Positions 50,470 through 62,636 of a stretch of 64,000 nucleotides of DNA are shown here, one piece after another; positions within the stretch are counted from its first letter, which is position 1, and the number at the start of each line of letters is the position of its first letter. Under the pieces are notes generated by a model. It searched no databases. It was not told the origin of the DNA and saw only the letters and a list, made by a program, of their open reading frames with translations. The stretch is from assembly GCF_026151205.1 (NCBI RefSeq), contig NC_087072.1, forward strand, positions 11,012,169 through 11,076,168. Reading direction: 5' to 3'. The position numbers and the translations under genes were made by a program. This DNA is from Bolinopsis microptera (taxonomy: Eukaryota; Ctenophora; Tentaculata; Lobata; Bolinopsidae).

Positions 50470-51749
50470 TCAATGAGTTCCGTCGAAAGTATCAGCGCCC
50501 TTGTAGTTCCCAACATATCCGGAGTTGTCCGCCAAGTCCGCTCGTCCCTCCAGACCTTTTCCTTTTCCGTCCGCTCCGAATCTCTCCTTGTGTGAACCTG
50601 TGGGGATGTGATCAATTTGAATCTGTGCATTCAGCAAGTTTTAACATCTCCTCGCATAAGGACATATTCGTAGGTCACTTATAGTTATTCGCGCTGATAA
50701 ACACTTTTCATTCCTGAAGCATCACTATCAGTATCAGTATTTAGTGAGCCCTCCCCTGCTACCAGCCAGACGCCAGTCAAGATTTACGAACACATTTTCC
50801 AACTTGGACATTTCAAACTTTACTTAAAAGCAGTAGCACGTTAAACTTTTGAAACTGAAAGGAGATAAATAATAACGAATTTCGTGATAGTAGGCGATTG
50901 TGAATTTATTAACTAAAGAAGAGGGATTAAACATTTTTTCCAATCGTTTATGACACTGTTGAAATCATAATTAGCAGTCTATAAAATAGTTTTACATCAA
51001 TGAAGAGTTTGAAGACCTAGATCAACCTCGTTAAATGATAAAAAACAGAAAGTATCAGAGGTACCTGTATATTTGCTCGTATCCGTGAGTCTTCCAGTTG
51101 CTCCACCCTTTGCTGTTTTCTGAAGAACAAAAGGATGTCAATAATGGATCATTATTGATTATGGGGTTAAACAATTATATACTATTTGCAGACTGAGTTG
51201 AATTGTCCAGTTAAGTGAATATCTGACCGTGGTGCCAGCAGTTTGAGGTCCTTTGTCTGAAACCAGCTTCTCCATAGCCGCCTTCCTCTCTTCAGGACTC
51301 AGTTTCGGGAACCTCTTTACAGATAAATCCTCCAGAAGAGCCTTGAACTCCTTCGTGGTAATGGTCCTACCTCCTTTTCTGCGGTTGATATTGTTCGTAT
51401 ATTTATCTATTCAGGCTAAGATATACCATATCTATCAGCACGTCACCTTTCAACTATCCTACTAAGAAGCATTCAACTCAGATCGAGGGCTTTACAGCTT
51501 AAACTCACAGTCGCGACAATTTAAATTGCAACGATGATCGACCTACATGACAGTTATGAATCAACTTTTAAACGTTAAAATAACTCACGGTTTGTGTTTG
51601 GAGAAGCAAATGTCGACATCTGTAGAAGTGACAAGTTTTCCCATTATCCCTGTATCTTTACACAGCTTGCTTAACTTTTTATTATCCAACTCCTTTCCTG
51701 TTGATTTTGAGTCTCCGAATTTTGAGAACGCCGCGAACGTGGCTTCCAT
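50470..51749 (-). CDS. TPPP: Tubulin polymerization promoting protein (TPPP/p25-alpha), complete, 4 exons, 164 aa
   Basis: Exons 51749-51589, 51378-51228, 51119-51065 and 50597-50470 join in phase (495 nt). The N-terminal half has the p25-alpha pattern ([30 protein letters not shown]). The core follows with [11 protein letters not shown] and [11 protein letters not shown], then the hallmark [17 protein letters not shown] across the exon 3-4 junction, and the Gly-rich C-terminus with GKGKGLEGR and [14 protein letters not shown] proteins bind and bundle microtubules and occur in ciliated or flagellated eukaryotes. The length matches the short (TPPP3-like) form without the long N-terminal extension of vertebrate TPPP1. 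The start ATG at 51749 is the only one that gives the usual N-terminus. The protein looks fully intact. Confidence 0.97.
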
Positions 51750-54700
51750 GATGTTGGATTAAAACTTTCTACAAAATATTACAGAATCAATCACAATTAA
51801 ATTTAAATCTTGATAAATTTGAATTTAATCAAGTGGATCCTAAAAGACTGCAAGTTATTAGCTGTGGACCCATGACGAAACGTTTTAAGTTTTAGATTGT
51901 AAATAAGAATAAAATCGATCGGTGCAGATGAATAAACATTTGTGCCCAAAACTTTGTCACTAAATTCTTTGGGGTGTGACGTCCTGGTATGGATAATAGT
52001 CCCCAATTGAATTCCAAGGGATCTGAGTATATTGCTCCTTCGTAAATAATTTGTGGAACACTTACTATGCAGGACCCTCTAACTTAATTTTCAATTTGTA
52101 CATGATTATTATCAACTTTGATTTTAATTCTGTGAGTGGTACGTTCGGATGATGATTAATCACTTTACACTCGACTGTCACGTGACTTCTTCAACCCGTT
52201 CTCTAGCTGGCCCTGAACGACTATTCAAAGCCCTAACCCTCTAATCTGATTCCAACCCTAACCCTCACCCAATCTTTAATAAAAGCATATGCTGAAACCC
52301 TGACCCTGACGATAAATTAGACTAACTTCCTTATACGGTCATATCACGTGATCGAGACAGTTTTTTCGCCAATATCTCGCCAGGGGAGCATTTTAACCCT
52401 ATGTCATGGGGGGTGATTCGGAATCAGCGTCCGAAAATACATCGATCAAAGGTTGGTTTCAGAACAATCTCGAAGATCGACTGTAAAGTGATTTAGCACG
52501 CTCGGGTACGTTCATCAACATTAAAATTTGGAAACTAAAAATGTACAAGATCAAAATTTAAAAATAAATCGATTTGAAGTCAGTTCCAGTTTTAATGGTT
52601 TTCTATAACAGCAAAGTTACCACAATCATGTTCGTAACATGATGCACACATTACGGTCGGTCGCGGTTTATTTTAGCAAGCTCTTTGTCACAGATCATCA
52701 CTAACAGGAATTATTCGGCTAAAGTTTTAAATCTGATATTGTACTATCTTTGAATTTCTTTATAGTTATGTGCGTGATAACACCTTATGGCTGAATCTTT
52801 GTACATGTACACCGACCCCGTACAGTTAAACCAGTCTGAATCGATATATTTTAAACGCTGATTTCAAAACACCCCACATGGCATACTCATTACTTACTTG
52901 GGTTACTTGGGTTGGGTTCCAAGCTAGAGACAGAGTGCTACCAGGCCAAGAATGTCTTGCATCTCCACCGCCAAGTGGTCATGGGGTTAAAATATAATAC
53001 TCCCCTGACGATTAATCGACGAAAAACTGTTTTGATCACGCGACGCGACATGACCACATTATAAGGAAGTTCGTTAAATTTCTTGTTGGAGAATGCATAA
53101 TGGAGTTAGCCGTTTACCTAAACTTTAACCACAACCCAAACATAACCATAACCTTAACGGGTGATACTCGTAAAACATTTGTTTCAAATATTAAAGACCG
53201 TCAACGAGTCCAACTCGGCGCGCGTCTTGCTAGGTTATAAACCTACACCCCAAAGCTAACCATAGCCCTAACCACAACCTTAGCACTAACAATAAGTATA
53301 ACATACAACACTGTGCATTGCATGCAGTTGCACTGGCACTAAGGCTAAATTGCATTGTAGGTTTATTATAACATACCAAGACGGGCCTTTTACTTACTAA
53401 TTCGCTCGCCCAAAAATTATCGACTGTCTTGGGTTTTTACGGTTTTGGCTTTGCAACCGAACAAAACGGTTTTACATAAGCCCTAATCCTGATTCCCAAC
53501 CCTAACCCTAACCATAACCCCGAAGCTATCAATAACCCTAACCACAACCTTAACGGATGATACTCGTAGAATATTTCTTCCCAACAGGACCGTCGACGAG
53601 TCCAATTCGGCGCGCGTCCTGGTAGGTTGTAAACCTACAACCACAACCCTAACCCTAAACCGAGACCTAAACAATCGAATTCGTGTTTTACTAGCATTTC
53701 ATGCACGTGAGCAAAATATTTTTTGCCCATAACTCTCTATGGAAGCATTTTACCTTTCCCTGTGCGTGGCGTATTCAATATTTAAAATCAATAACAAATT
53801 GCAAACAAAATATCCAAAAATGAAAAAATTCGAAATTTGAAATTGTTTACCTGGGGACCTCTACTCAGGCTATCATGTTTATAAACATAAAGATGTTTGT
53901 AAACAATAGAGATTAGGCGGAATGACAGGCTGAGCGCGGCCCAGTAAGAAATTGTTTTTAGAAGCTAATACTTTTTCTTTTTTCAAATTAATATGTAATA
54001 GGTTGTATCGCGTTGTGACCCCCACGGTCGTTTCACTATCGTCCTGACGATACAGGGGGAGCCGCGCACTCGTGCGCGGCGGGTCATACAACGTATGACA
54101 ACAAGTAATAGGGTCGCTTGCATAAATGATAAAAGCGCAAACAGCGAAAGCTTTTGTTATCAAATCAATGGTGTGCATGATTCTAATATGAATCAGCGTT
54201 CGACGCGAAACTACATTGATTCAAGTTTATTTTTAAAAATCGAGTTATTTAGCTCGGTGATTTAGCTTGGTGCAGCCCATACCAGTTGCCGGTGGTACAT
54301 CGCGCGCGCTGATCCATGATCTTACAAAAAATGTTATTGATATTTTATGCGCTACAAGCTCCACCGCCTCCCAATAATTCTAATTCTAAATCCCTTTCCT
54401 AAATTTGAATGAGTCTTGTTGTATGCCCTAACTGAGATTGTTTATTTTTAACCCTTAACCGACTGCGGACTGACCCGGCGCGCGCTAATTTGCAGCACTT
54501 TGCCGTTGGCTCTAGTAGTAGTCAATGACTTGTAGCGCGATGCCAAATGCACTATATCTAGGTGGTGCACCATAAAAATGAACTTGCTCGGATTTTAAAA
54601 ATGTTTGTACCATTGTCAATTGTTTTCTAGAGACTGTGAGAATTATCACAATACCAAATTTGTTATACCTTTTTGGAAAGATTAGTTAGTTTCGCCTAGG

Positions 54701-55771
54701 TGTCATATTTGATGGTGCGCGGCTTTTGGAGCAAAATTAGCTGTAAAAGTCGCGTAATTCACCCCCACGCGCAGCGTCGTGACCTCTATTCGCAGTATTT
54801 TACACATATTTAGAGGTTGGCAATTTATTCCATTGATAATTTAAAAGTTTCAATATTTTTGTATTAAATTTTTTTTCAATACAGTTGTAAATCGATTAAG
54901 TTTGCTTTTCGTGAAAATTTGATATACTTTCGTAAAATAGTTTTGACGTGGCAGCGATTTGAAAAGAAATTTAGCTAAAACTGATACAAAAAAATGGACA
55001 TTTTTTGATATTAAAACATGTATAACTTGGGCTGTGTTGACAGTAGAAAAATAAATTAACCCCTATCCGAAAGGTTTAAATTTTTTTAATACGCCGCGCA
55101 AATCTAAGCGCGCTATTCACGTGTCAAAATCGTCAAAAACGTAAAATAGTTGATGAAGGAGCACTATGGCGCCATTTTTACCTGATCGTATGTGAAGATT
55201 ATAACTTCGCGCCATTTTGTTATTTCTGCTCGTTGTAAAATGTCAGCTGTTATCGACTGTTGTATTATATATTGCAATTAACGATTCACGATAACAGATA
55301 ATAGGGTTTTGATTTAAGTTTTTATGTAATTTGACCAAATTTGACCAGATTCGTTGATTTTTGTCGTATTATTTGGATATATCTTCAGTTCCTTGAATGA
55401 GATCATTCTGAAAATTGGCGACGACCTTCCAATAGGGCTTTCACAACTGTCCGAAAAATTTGGTGGATATTATCGGAGTTGATATAGTGATGAAAATGGG
55501 GCAAAATGCGCTGCTTTTAGCTGTAACATTATGTCTGACAGTTGGATATGCTTTAAACTTTTCGGACACTTTCCTTGTAAGTCTATGAGTAAGCTTACCA
55601 ATTTTTGTTGCAATCGGAGGTCGGGAAGAATACTTAATATCTATTTGTTTGAAGAAAATTGTGCTGGCCGAAATTAGCGCTAAAAAACCATCCTACAGTC
55701 GGCACGCGCTGCTCACTGTCGATGGCGCACTACCTACTATATCATATATACTGGGCCGCGCCGCACATACA
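51750..55771. other. Intergenic with degenerate CCCTAA-like tracts and a two-copy element
   Basis: No gene supported. CCCTAACCCTAACC-type words recur at about 52231-52268, 53493-53520 and 53641-53662, too short and mixed to be a telomere. A 100-bp element is present twice: 53147-53247 and 53541-53639, sharing AACCTTAACGG, TGATACTCGTA, ACGAGTCCAA and GGCGCGCGTC. The 54.0-55.2 kb part is unusually rich in GCGC/CGCG words for this window. Confidence 0.5.
53147..53639. repeat. Two copies of a 100-bp element with CGCGCG core and CCTAA-rich flanks
   Basis: Copy 1 (53147-53247) and copy 2 (53541-53639) align along their length. Each carries ACTCGT and ACGAGT as an inverted pair and ends in a near-palindrome (TAGGTTATAAACCTA in copy 1). 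The flanking sequence made of CCTAACCACAACCTTA words is also shared. Likely a small non-autonomous element, or part of a larger duplicated repeat. Confidence 0.7.
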
Positions 55772-58700
55772 ATAATGTTTCTCACAGTTTCTTGTTGGTG
55801 TTTTGTCTGTGTTTGTTTGTCCGTAGTAGGAATTTACTGTAACTTTGGAGACTGGGCGCAGTAATGTCCCAGAGGGTTTGTAACATCATGGATGCTGACT
55901 AAGCTTACCTGATCCTCTCCAACTTGTATTAGTACACTACTTCATTCACACCAGTCATTTCACTACATTAAACTGATTGAGGTTAAATGCCCTTTGTACA
56001 TGCTGAAGCGATATGCTATGATGAGTGGAATATGAGTTAGGATCAGTTTGGTCCGTTTCATGGCAAAAACATTTATTGATTTTGTATTAACCCTTCGGGG
56101 CTTGCGTGACCCTTATCATAGAACTGGTTTTCAGGACTGGCAGTCTGACCTATTGCCTTGCCAGCATAGGTGTACTTATATAGATTTGCATGGTTCAGTT
56201 GCATAGTAGTGTCCGAATTGCACTGATTCTAGCCCGAGTAGTGTTCGAAAGGGCGCCCTGTTTTGACATACCTCCTGAGCCGGTACTCATTTCCTCTCTG
56301 AGCTAGCTAGTGTATATCAGTTTCTTGTTGGTGTTTTGTCTGTGTTTGTTTGTCCGTAGTAGGAATTTACTGTAACTTTGGAGACTGGGCGCAGTAATGT
56401 CCCAGAGGGTTTGTAACATCATGGATGCTGACTAAGCTTACCTGATCCTCTCCAACTTGTATTAGTACACTACTTCATTCACACCAGTCATTTCACTACA
56501 TTAAACTGATTGAGGTTAAATGCCCTTTGTACATGCTGAAGCGATATGCTATGATGAGTGGAATATGAGTTAGGATCAGTTTGGTCCGTTTCATGGCAAA
56601 AACATTTATTGATTTTGTATTAACCCTTCGGGGCTTGCGTGACCCTTATCATAGAACTGGTTTTCAGGACTGGCAGTCTGACCTATTGCCTTGCCAGCAT
56701 AGGTGTACTTATATAGATTTGCATGGTTCAGTTGCATAGTAGTGTCCGAATTGCACTGATTCTAGCCCGAGTAGTGTTCGAAAGGGCGCCCTGTTTTGAC
56801 ATACCTCCTGAGCCGGTACTCATTTCCTCTCTGAGCTAGCTAGTGTATATCAGTTTCTTGTTGGTGTTTTGTCTGTGTTTGTTTGTCCGTAGTAGGAATT
56901 TACTGTAACTTTGGAGACTGGGCGCAGTAATGTCCCAGAGGGTTTGTAACATCATGGATGCTGACTAAGCTTACCTGATCCTCTCCAACTTGTATTAGTA
57001 CACTACTTCATTCACACCAGTCATTTCACTACATTAAACTGATTGAGGTTAAATGCCCTTTGTACATGCTGAAGCGATATGCTATGATGAGTGGAATATG
57101 AGTTAGGATCAGTTTGGTCCGTTTCATGGCAAAAACATTTATTGATTTTGTATTAACCCTTCGGGGCTTGCGTGACCCTTATCATAGAACTGGTTTTCAG
57201 GACTGGCAGTCTGACCTATTGCCTTGCCAGCATAGGTGTACTTATATAGATTTGCATGGTTCAGTTGCATAGTAGTGTCCGAATTGCACTGATTCTAGCC
57301 CGAGTAGTGTTCGAAAGGGCGCCCTGTTTTGACATACCTCCTGAGCCGGTACTCATTTCCTCTCTGAGCTAGCTAGTGTATATCAGTTTCTTGTTGGTGT
57401 TTTGTCTGTGTTTGTTTGTCCGTAGTAGGAATTTACTGTAACTTTGGAGACTGGGCGCAGTAATGTCCCAGAGGGTTTGTAACATCATGGATGCTGACTA
57501 AGCTTACCTGATCCTCTCCAACTTGTATTAGTACACTACTTCATTCACACCAGTCATTTCACTACATTAAACTGATTGAGGTTAAATGCCCTTTGTACAT
57601 GCTGAAGCGATATGCTATGATGAGTGGAATATGAGTTAGGATCAGTTTGGTCCGTTTCATGGCAAAAACATTTATTGATTTTGTATTAACCCTTCGGGGC
57701 TTGCGTGACCCTTATCATAGAACTGGTTTTCAGGACTGGCAGTCTGACCTATTGCCTTGCCAGCATAGGTGTACTTATATAGATTTGCATGGTTCAGTTG
57801 CATAGTAGTGTCCGAATTGCACTGATTCTAGCCCGAGTAGTGTTCGAAAGGGCGCCCTGTTTTGACATACCTCCTGAGCCGGTACTCATTTCCTCTCTGA
57901 GCTAGCTAGTGTATATCAGTTTCTTGTTGGTGTTTTGTCTGTGTTTGTTTGTCCGTAGTAGGAATTTACTGTAACTTTGGAGACTGGGCGCAGTAATGTC
58001 CCAGAGGGTTTGTAACATCATGGATGCTGACTAAGCTTACCTGATCCTCTCCAACTTGTATTAGTACACTACTTCATTCACACCAGTCATTTCACTACAT
58101 TAAACTGATTGAGGTTAAATGCCCTTTGTACATGCTGAAGCGATATGCTATGATGAGTGGAATATGAGTTAGGATCAGTTTGGTCCGTTTCATGGCAAAA
58201 ACATTTATTGATTTTGTATTAACCCTTCGGGGCTTGCGTGACCCTTATCATAGAACTGGTTTTCAGGACTGGCAGTCTGACCTATTGCCTTGCCAGCATA
58301 GGTGTACTTATATAGATTTGCATGGTTCAGTTGCATAGTAGTGTCCGAATTGCACTGATTCTAGCCCGAGTAGTGTTCGAAAGGGCGCCCTGTTTTGACA
58401 TACCTCCTGAGCCGGTACTCATTTCCTCTCTGAGCTAGCTAGTGTATATCAGTTTCTTGTTGGTGTTTTGTCTGTGTTTGTTTGTCCGTAGTAGGAATTT
58501 ACTGTAACTTTGGAGACTGGGCGCAGTAATGTCCCAGAGGGTTTGTAACATCATGGATGCTGACTAAGCTTACCTGATCCTCTCCAACTTGTATTAGTAC
58601 ACTACTTCATTCACACCAGTCATTTCACTACATTAAACTGATTGAGGTTAATGCCCTTTGTACATGCTGAAGCGATATGCTATGATGAGTGGAATATGAG

Positions 58701-59823
58701 TTAGGATCAGTTTGGTCCGTTTCATGGCAAAAACATTTATTGATTTTGTATTAACCCTTCGGGGCTTGCGTGACCCTTATCATAGAACTGGTTTTCAGGA
58801 CTGGCAGTCTGACCTATTGCCTTGCCAGCATAGGTGTACTTATATAGATTTGCATGGTTCAGTTGCATAGTAGTGTCCGAATTGCACTGATTCTAGCCCG
58901 AGTAGTGTTCGAAAGGGCGCCCTGTTTTGACATACCTCCTGAGCCGGTACTCATTTCCTCTCTGAGCTAGCTAGTGTATATCAGTTTCTTGTTGGTGTTT
59001 TGTCTGTGTTTGTTTGTCCGTAGTAGGAATTTACTGTAACTTTGGAGACTGGGCGCAGTAATGTCCCAGAGGGTTTGTAACATCATGGATGCTGACTAAG
59101 CTTACCTGATCCTCTCCAACTTGTATTAGTACACTACTTCATTCACACCAGTCATTTCACTACATTAAACTGATTGAGGTTAAATGCCCTTTGTACATGC
59201 TGAAGCGATATGCTATGATGAGTGGAATATGAGTTAGGATCAGTTTGGTCCGTTTCATGGCAAAAACATTTATTGATTTTGTATTAACCCTTCGGGGCTT
59301 GCGTGACCCTTATCATAGAACTGGTTTTCAGGACTGGCAGTCTGACCTATTGCCTTGCCAGCATAGGTGTACTTATATAGATTTGCATGGTTCAGTTGCA
59401 TAGTAGTGTCCGAATTGCACTGATTCTAGCCCGAGTAGTGTTCGAAAGGGCGCCCTGTTTTGACATACCTCCTGAGCCGGTACTCATTTCCTCTCTGAGC
59501 TAGCTAGTGTATATCAGTTTCTTGTTGGTGTTTTGTCTGTGTTTGTTTGTCCGTAGTAGGAATTTACTGTAACTTTGGAGACTGGGCGCAGTAATGTCCC
59601 AGAGGGTTTGTAACATCATGGATGCTGACTAAGCTTACCTGATCCTCTCCAACTTGTATTAGTACACTACTTCATTCACACCAGTCATTTCACTACATTA
59701 AACTGATTGAGGTTAAATGCCCTTTGTACATGCTGAAGCGATATGCTATGATGAGTGGAATATGAGTTAGGATCAGTTTGGTCCGTTTCATGGCAAAAAC
59801 ATTTATTGATAATGTTTCTCACA
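55772..59823. repeat. 15-bp direct repeat bracketing the 533-bp array
   Basis: ATAATGTTTCTCACA occurs at 55772-55786, immediately before the first unit, and at 59809-59823, immediately after the truncated last unit. It does not occur inside the units. This looks like a target-site duplication, or the microhomology through which an array or circle inserted. Confidence 0.85.
55788..59810 (+). repeat. Macrosatellite: 533-bp unit, about 7.5 tandem copies, nearly identical
   Basis: The landmark TTTCTTGTTGGTG begins at 55788, 56321, 56854, 57387, 57920, 58453, 58985 and 59518. That is a constant 533-bp period, except one 532-bp unit caused by a single A lost in GAGGTTAAATG. The eighth copy stops at 59810. 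I see no other difference between copies on reading. The unit has no long ORF. It includes an ATTTGCAT octamer, a small hairpin with a CCC-TTCG-GGG tetraloop, and a GATTTTGT word just before it. Such homogeneity means recent amplification, active homogenisation, or an assembly artefact. Confidence 0.97.
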
Positions 59824-59903
59824 ACCATGTCACATGTGATGATGTGATGATGAACCAATCGTTAAATCATAAATCAGCGAGATGCACCACTGGGCCACGT
59901 AAC

Positions 59904-60530
59904 GGGGCGCAATCAAATTTTGACCGTTCTGTGTACATTTGTAAATGATGATTTCGATTTTGATGGCACATGGTAAGCATTTAAAGTTAAGGTGCACAAA
60001 TTTGCACTTCAATTTCAAATCTTTATATTATCTTCACGATTATTTCAAAACCAAAACTAACTCGAATCTTAAAGCATAAACAGCTCAAATATCGTTTTAC
60101 AAGCCTGTCACGTGCGTGCGTCTGACAACAATGGCCTTATTTGTTTATTAACTAGTAGTGCTATAATTATATAACTCGTCAAGAAATAATTTGTATGCTA
60201 ATTGTAATAGGTCTTATTTGTTATTCGAAATCAGTGTAAAAAATACATTGGTATATAGATTATAGCTTACTTTCACAACCCCACAGCACACAGCTTATAA
60301 TTTTAGGGGCCATCTGGCATCTACTTACTCTTAGGTGTTAGGACGTCCGCCAAAATCGCAGATTTTCAGAAACCACCCCTCCCCCTGTCCGGATTTGTCC
60401 GAAATTCCAAAACCACCCCCTCCCTATTTGCCGCGGACGTCCTAAGTAGATGGCCCCTTATATAATCATAAAACAAAAGCGTATAAGCATGTATAATGTA
60501 CACAGAACGGTCAAAATCTAATCGCGCCCC
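59904..60530. mobile_element. 0.63-kb element with about 36-bp terminal inverted repeats
   Basis: The left end (GGGGCGCAATCAAATTTTGA onward, 59904-59939) is inverted at the right end (60495-60530, ending TCTAATCGCGCCCC), sharing TTTTGACCGTTCTGTGTACA with a few mismatches. The interior is non-coding and contains another MITE at 60306-60457, so this element is the older of the two. No clear target duplication was read, so the superfamily is unassigned. Confidence 0.7.
60303..60460. mobile_element. PIF/Harbinger-type MITE, 152 bp, TTA target duplication
   Basis: The element 60306-60457 starts GGGGCCATCT and ends AGATGGCCCC. Further in, ACTTA and GGACGTCCGC on the left are matched by GCGGACGTCC and TAAGT on the right, with small insertions on the left. 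It is flanked by TTA at 60303-60305 and 60458-60460. A 3-bp TTA/TAA duplication and GGGGCC-type ends fit the PIF/Harbinger superfamily. Nested in the element at 59904-60530. Confidence 0.78.
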
Positions 60531-62636
60531 ACTAGTGCGCGATTGATACACTATACTACTTATACGTTGCATATTCAATATTGATGACAGCGCGCGATCA
60601 AAGTTTAAGTGGTATGCAAGGTGTATCAATACACGACAGGTAAGGTCCACAGCCAACATAATATAACAGTGTGCAGAAAGGTAAGGGCCGAGAAACGCAA
60701 ACAGCAAGAACCTACTCCACAGTCCACAGTCCACGGCCACCTTGGGTTCTGATACTCATAAGACGGCCAAAACAAGACTGGAGACGCAGCTCCCTCCCAG
60801 AGAGTCGTGTTTTCTAGAGCCGCCCTTGAGTCTGGGGTTAAGATTATGTTACTGTTAGGCGAAATTCTTTGATACACGTTGTAATGTTGTATACCCCTTT
60901 TCTGCGAAAAGTGGTTTACAACGTATCAAGTATTATGATCTCTATCGCCAGAAAATTCGGTCGAGGGAGCAGCCAAGTAATGTTTTTAGACTGTAGACGA
61001 CGGACAAGCTGGAGTCAGTGTAACAAATTAACTTGAAAAATCGAAATTGTCAACGAAAGTCAAGAAGAAGAGTCACAGTCAACTCCAAGTGCAAGTACGC
61101 TGGACCATGTAACGAAATTAAAGAAACTCAATATCCCAGCTCATATTTGTGGAGTACAACTGCCAATTCCAAACAAATACAGCACGGACGTAGAACTTAG
61201 CAACCAGTCTTTGTACATAGCAACCATCTGGTTTGCAGGGTCTATTAACGAGATAAGTTGCATCTGTAATTTAGTGCATGATACATTATACATCATGCGT
61301 TAAGTATTCGTCTCCGTTATCATTTTTGTAATTTAGACCATATTTTGTCTAAACTTGGGTGAAGTGAACAAAGAAGAGTCTAGAAATAAAAGTAAGCAAC
61401 AGTTACCAAGATAACACTTCACAGTTCGTAAGATCCAGGACACATCAAATAACCGAAATATATATCACTTCTAATTCTGTAAGTAAAAATGTTTTAAATC
61501 TTCCAATCCTTTTGAAGACTATCTGGTTTAAGAAGCCATTTATTATTTCAACCCTTTAAATGCCCGTTTTCTCCAAGAAAGAATAATTTTAAATGAAAAA
61601 TACAGCAAATAACTGCAACTCATCATATCCACAGTTAACAGTAAATTATCGTGGGCAAATAATGTTTTCTTGAATTGCGGTCACAGGTCAGACTCAGGGT
61701 GGCCAAATATAATATATATTATATAATTATTGCCTCATCATGGCCCTGGCCCAGAATACGTTAATTCAACTAAGCCATTAAAGAATAAGACAGAATTGCT
61801 TCTACTCAATAAATAGACTATAAAAGTGTGATGCAGGAGAAACAGACATTTGATTAGAGGATTACAAACACAAGGTTAATTGTATATCAGTAACCAGGTC
61901 GCGGCAAAAATACTCCAGAAATATTTCATATTAATAAATGAAATATTCAGTTACATCAAAGTTCTATTGAGAGTTACGGTAATATTGTTTTTGCTGCACC
62001 ATCAATCATCTATTATCTGCCCCTTATCAAGAGTCCTAAAATTTACAGATTTGGACAGGACTATTGGCTATCTTACACTTTCACAATAAATATTTATTTC
62101 TTAAACTGAATCAACAGATCACATGATACCTCGCGCAAGCGCTTAAAAGTTTTGTCTCAAAATTGTAACCTAATTGTAACGAACAATGCGTTAATAACAT
62201 TAAATCCAAAAAATAGAAAATAATTTGACGTAAATAACAAAGCAGATTATGTTTATATGCGTGTCAAAATTAAGCTCCGGTTAATTAATACAAGTAGCAG
62301 AGGTCACTTTTATTGAATTCAAATACAATTACAATCCTCAGAAAATTATTATAATAATAATTGTAATAATCGCACCCCATTTTTCAAATACTGCCAACCA
62401 CTTGGTATGATGTGAAAATGTAATAAATTTAAATATATATCATTAAAACGGAGACGGTATGCTGGTCACATGACATGTTCTGACGGAAGGAATGATGTGC
62501 ATGACGAATGATTATTAAAGAAGCATGTGACTGACATGTTCCTCTGGTCAAATAACGAGTCCTATCTTATGATAGGTGTTGTGCTTGGGATAATTGTAGA
62601 TCTAGGGGGAGATGTTTTCCGGAGGGTTGGAGAGTG
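60531..62636. other. Intergenic downstream of topoisomerase I
   Basis: AT-rich, with no supportable gene. The 124-codon minus-strand frame at 60366-60740 runs through the MITE and has no recognisable motif. Expected to contain the 3' UTR of topoisomerase I; an AATAAA on the minus strand lies at about 62313-62308. Confidence 0.45.

Noticed and set aside
53483-53674. Telomeric repeat array
   Set aside because: CCCTAA words are interrupted every few units and mixed with CCATAACC and CCACAACC; this is not a true telomere or a clean interstitial array.
55788-59810. CRISPR-like or rRNA/5S/snRNA gene array
   Set aside because: The units are continuous 533-bp copies without spacers, and no 5S, U1, U2, U4, U5 or U6 core sequence was recognised.
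60366-60740. 124-codon minus-strand frame
   Set aside because: It runs through a MITE and an inverted-repeat element end, with no recognisable protein features.
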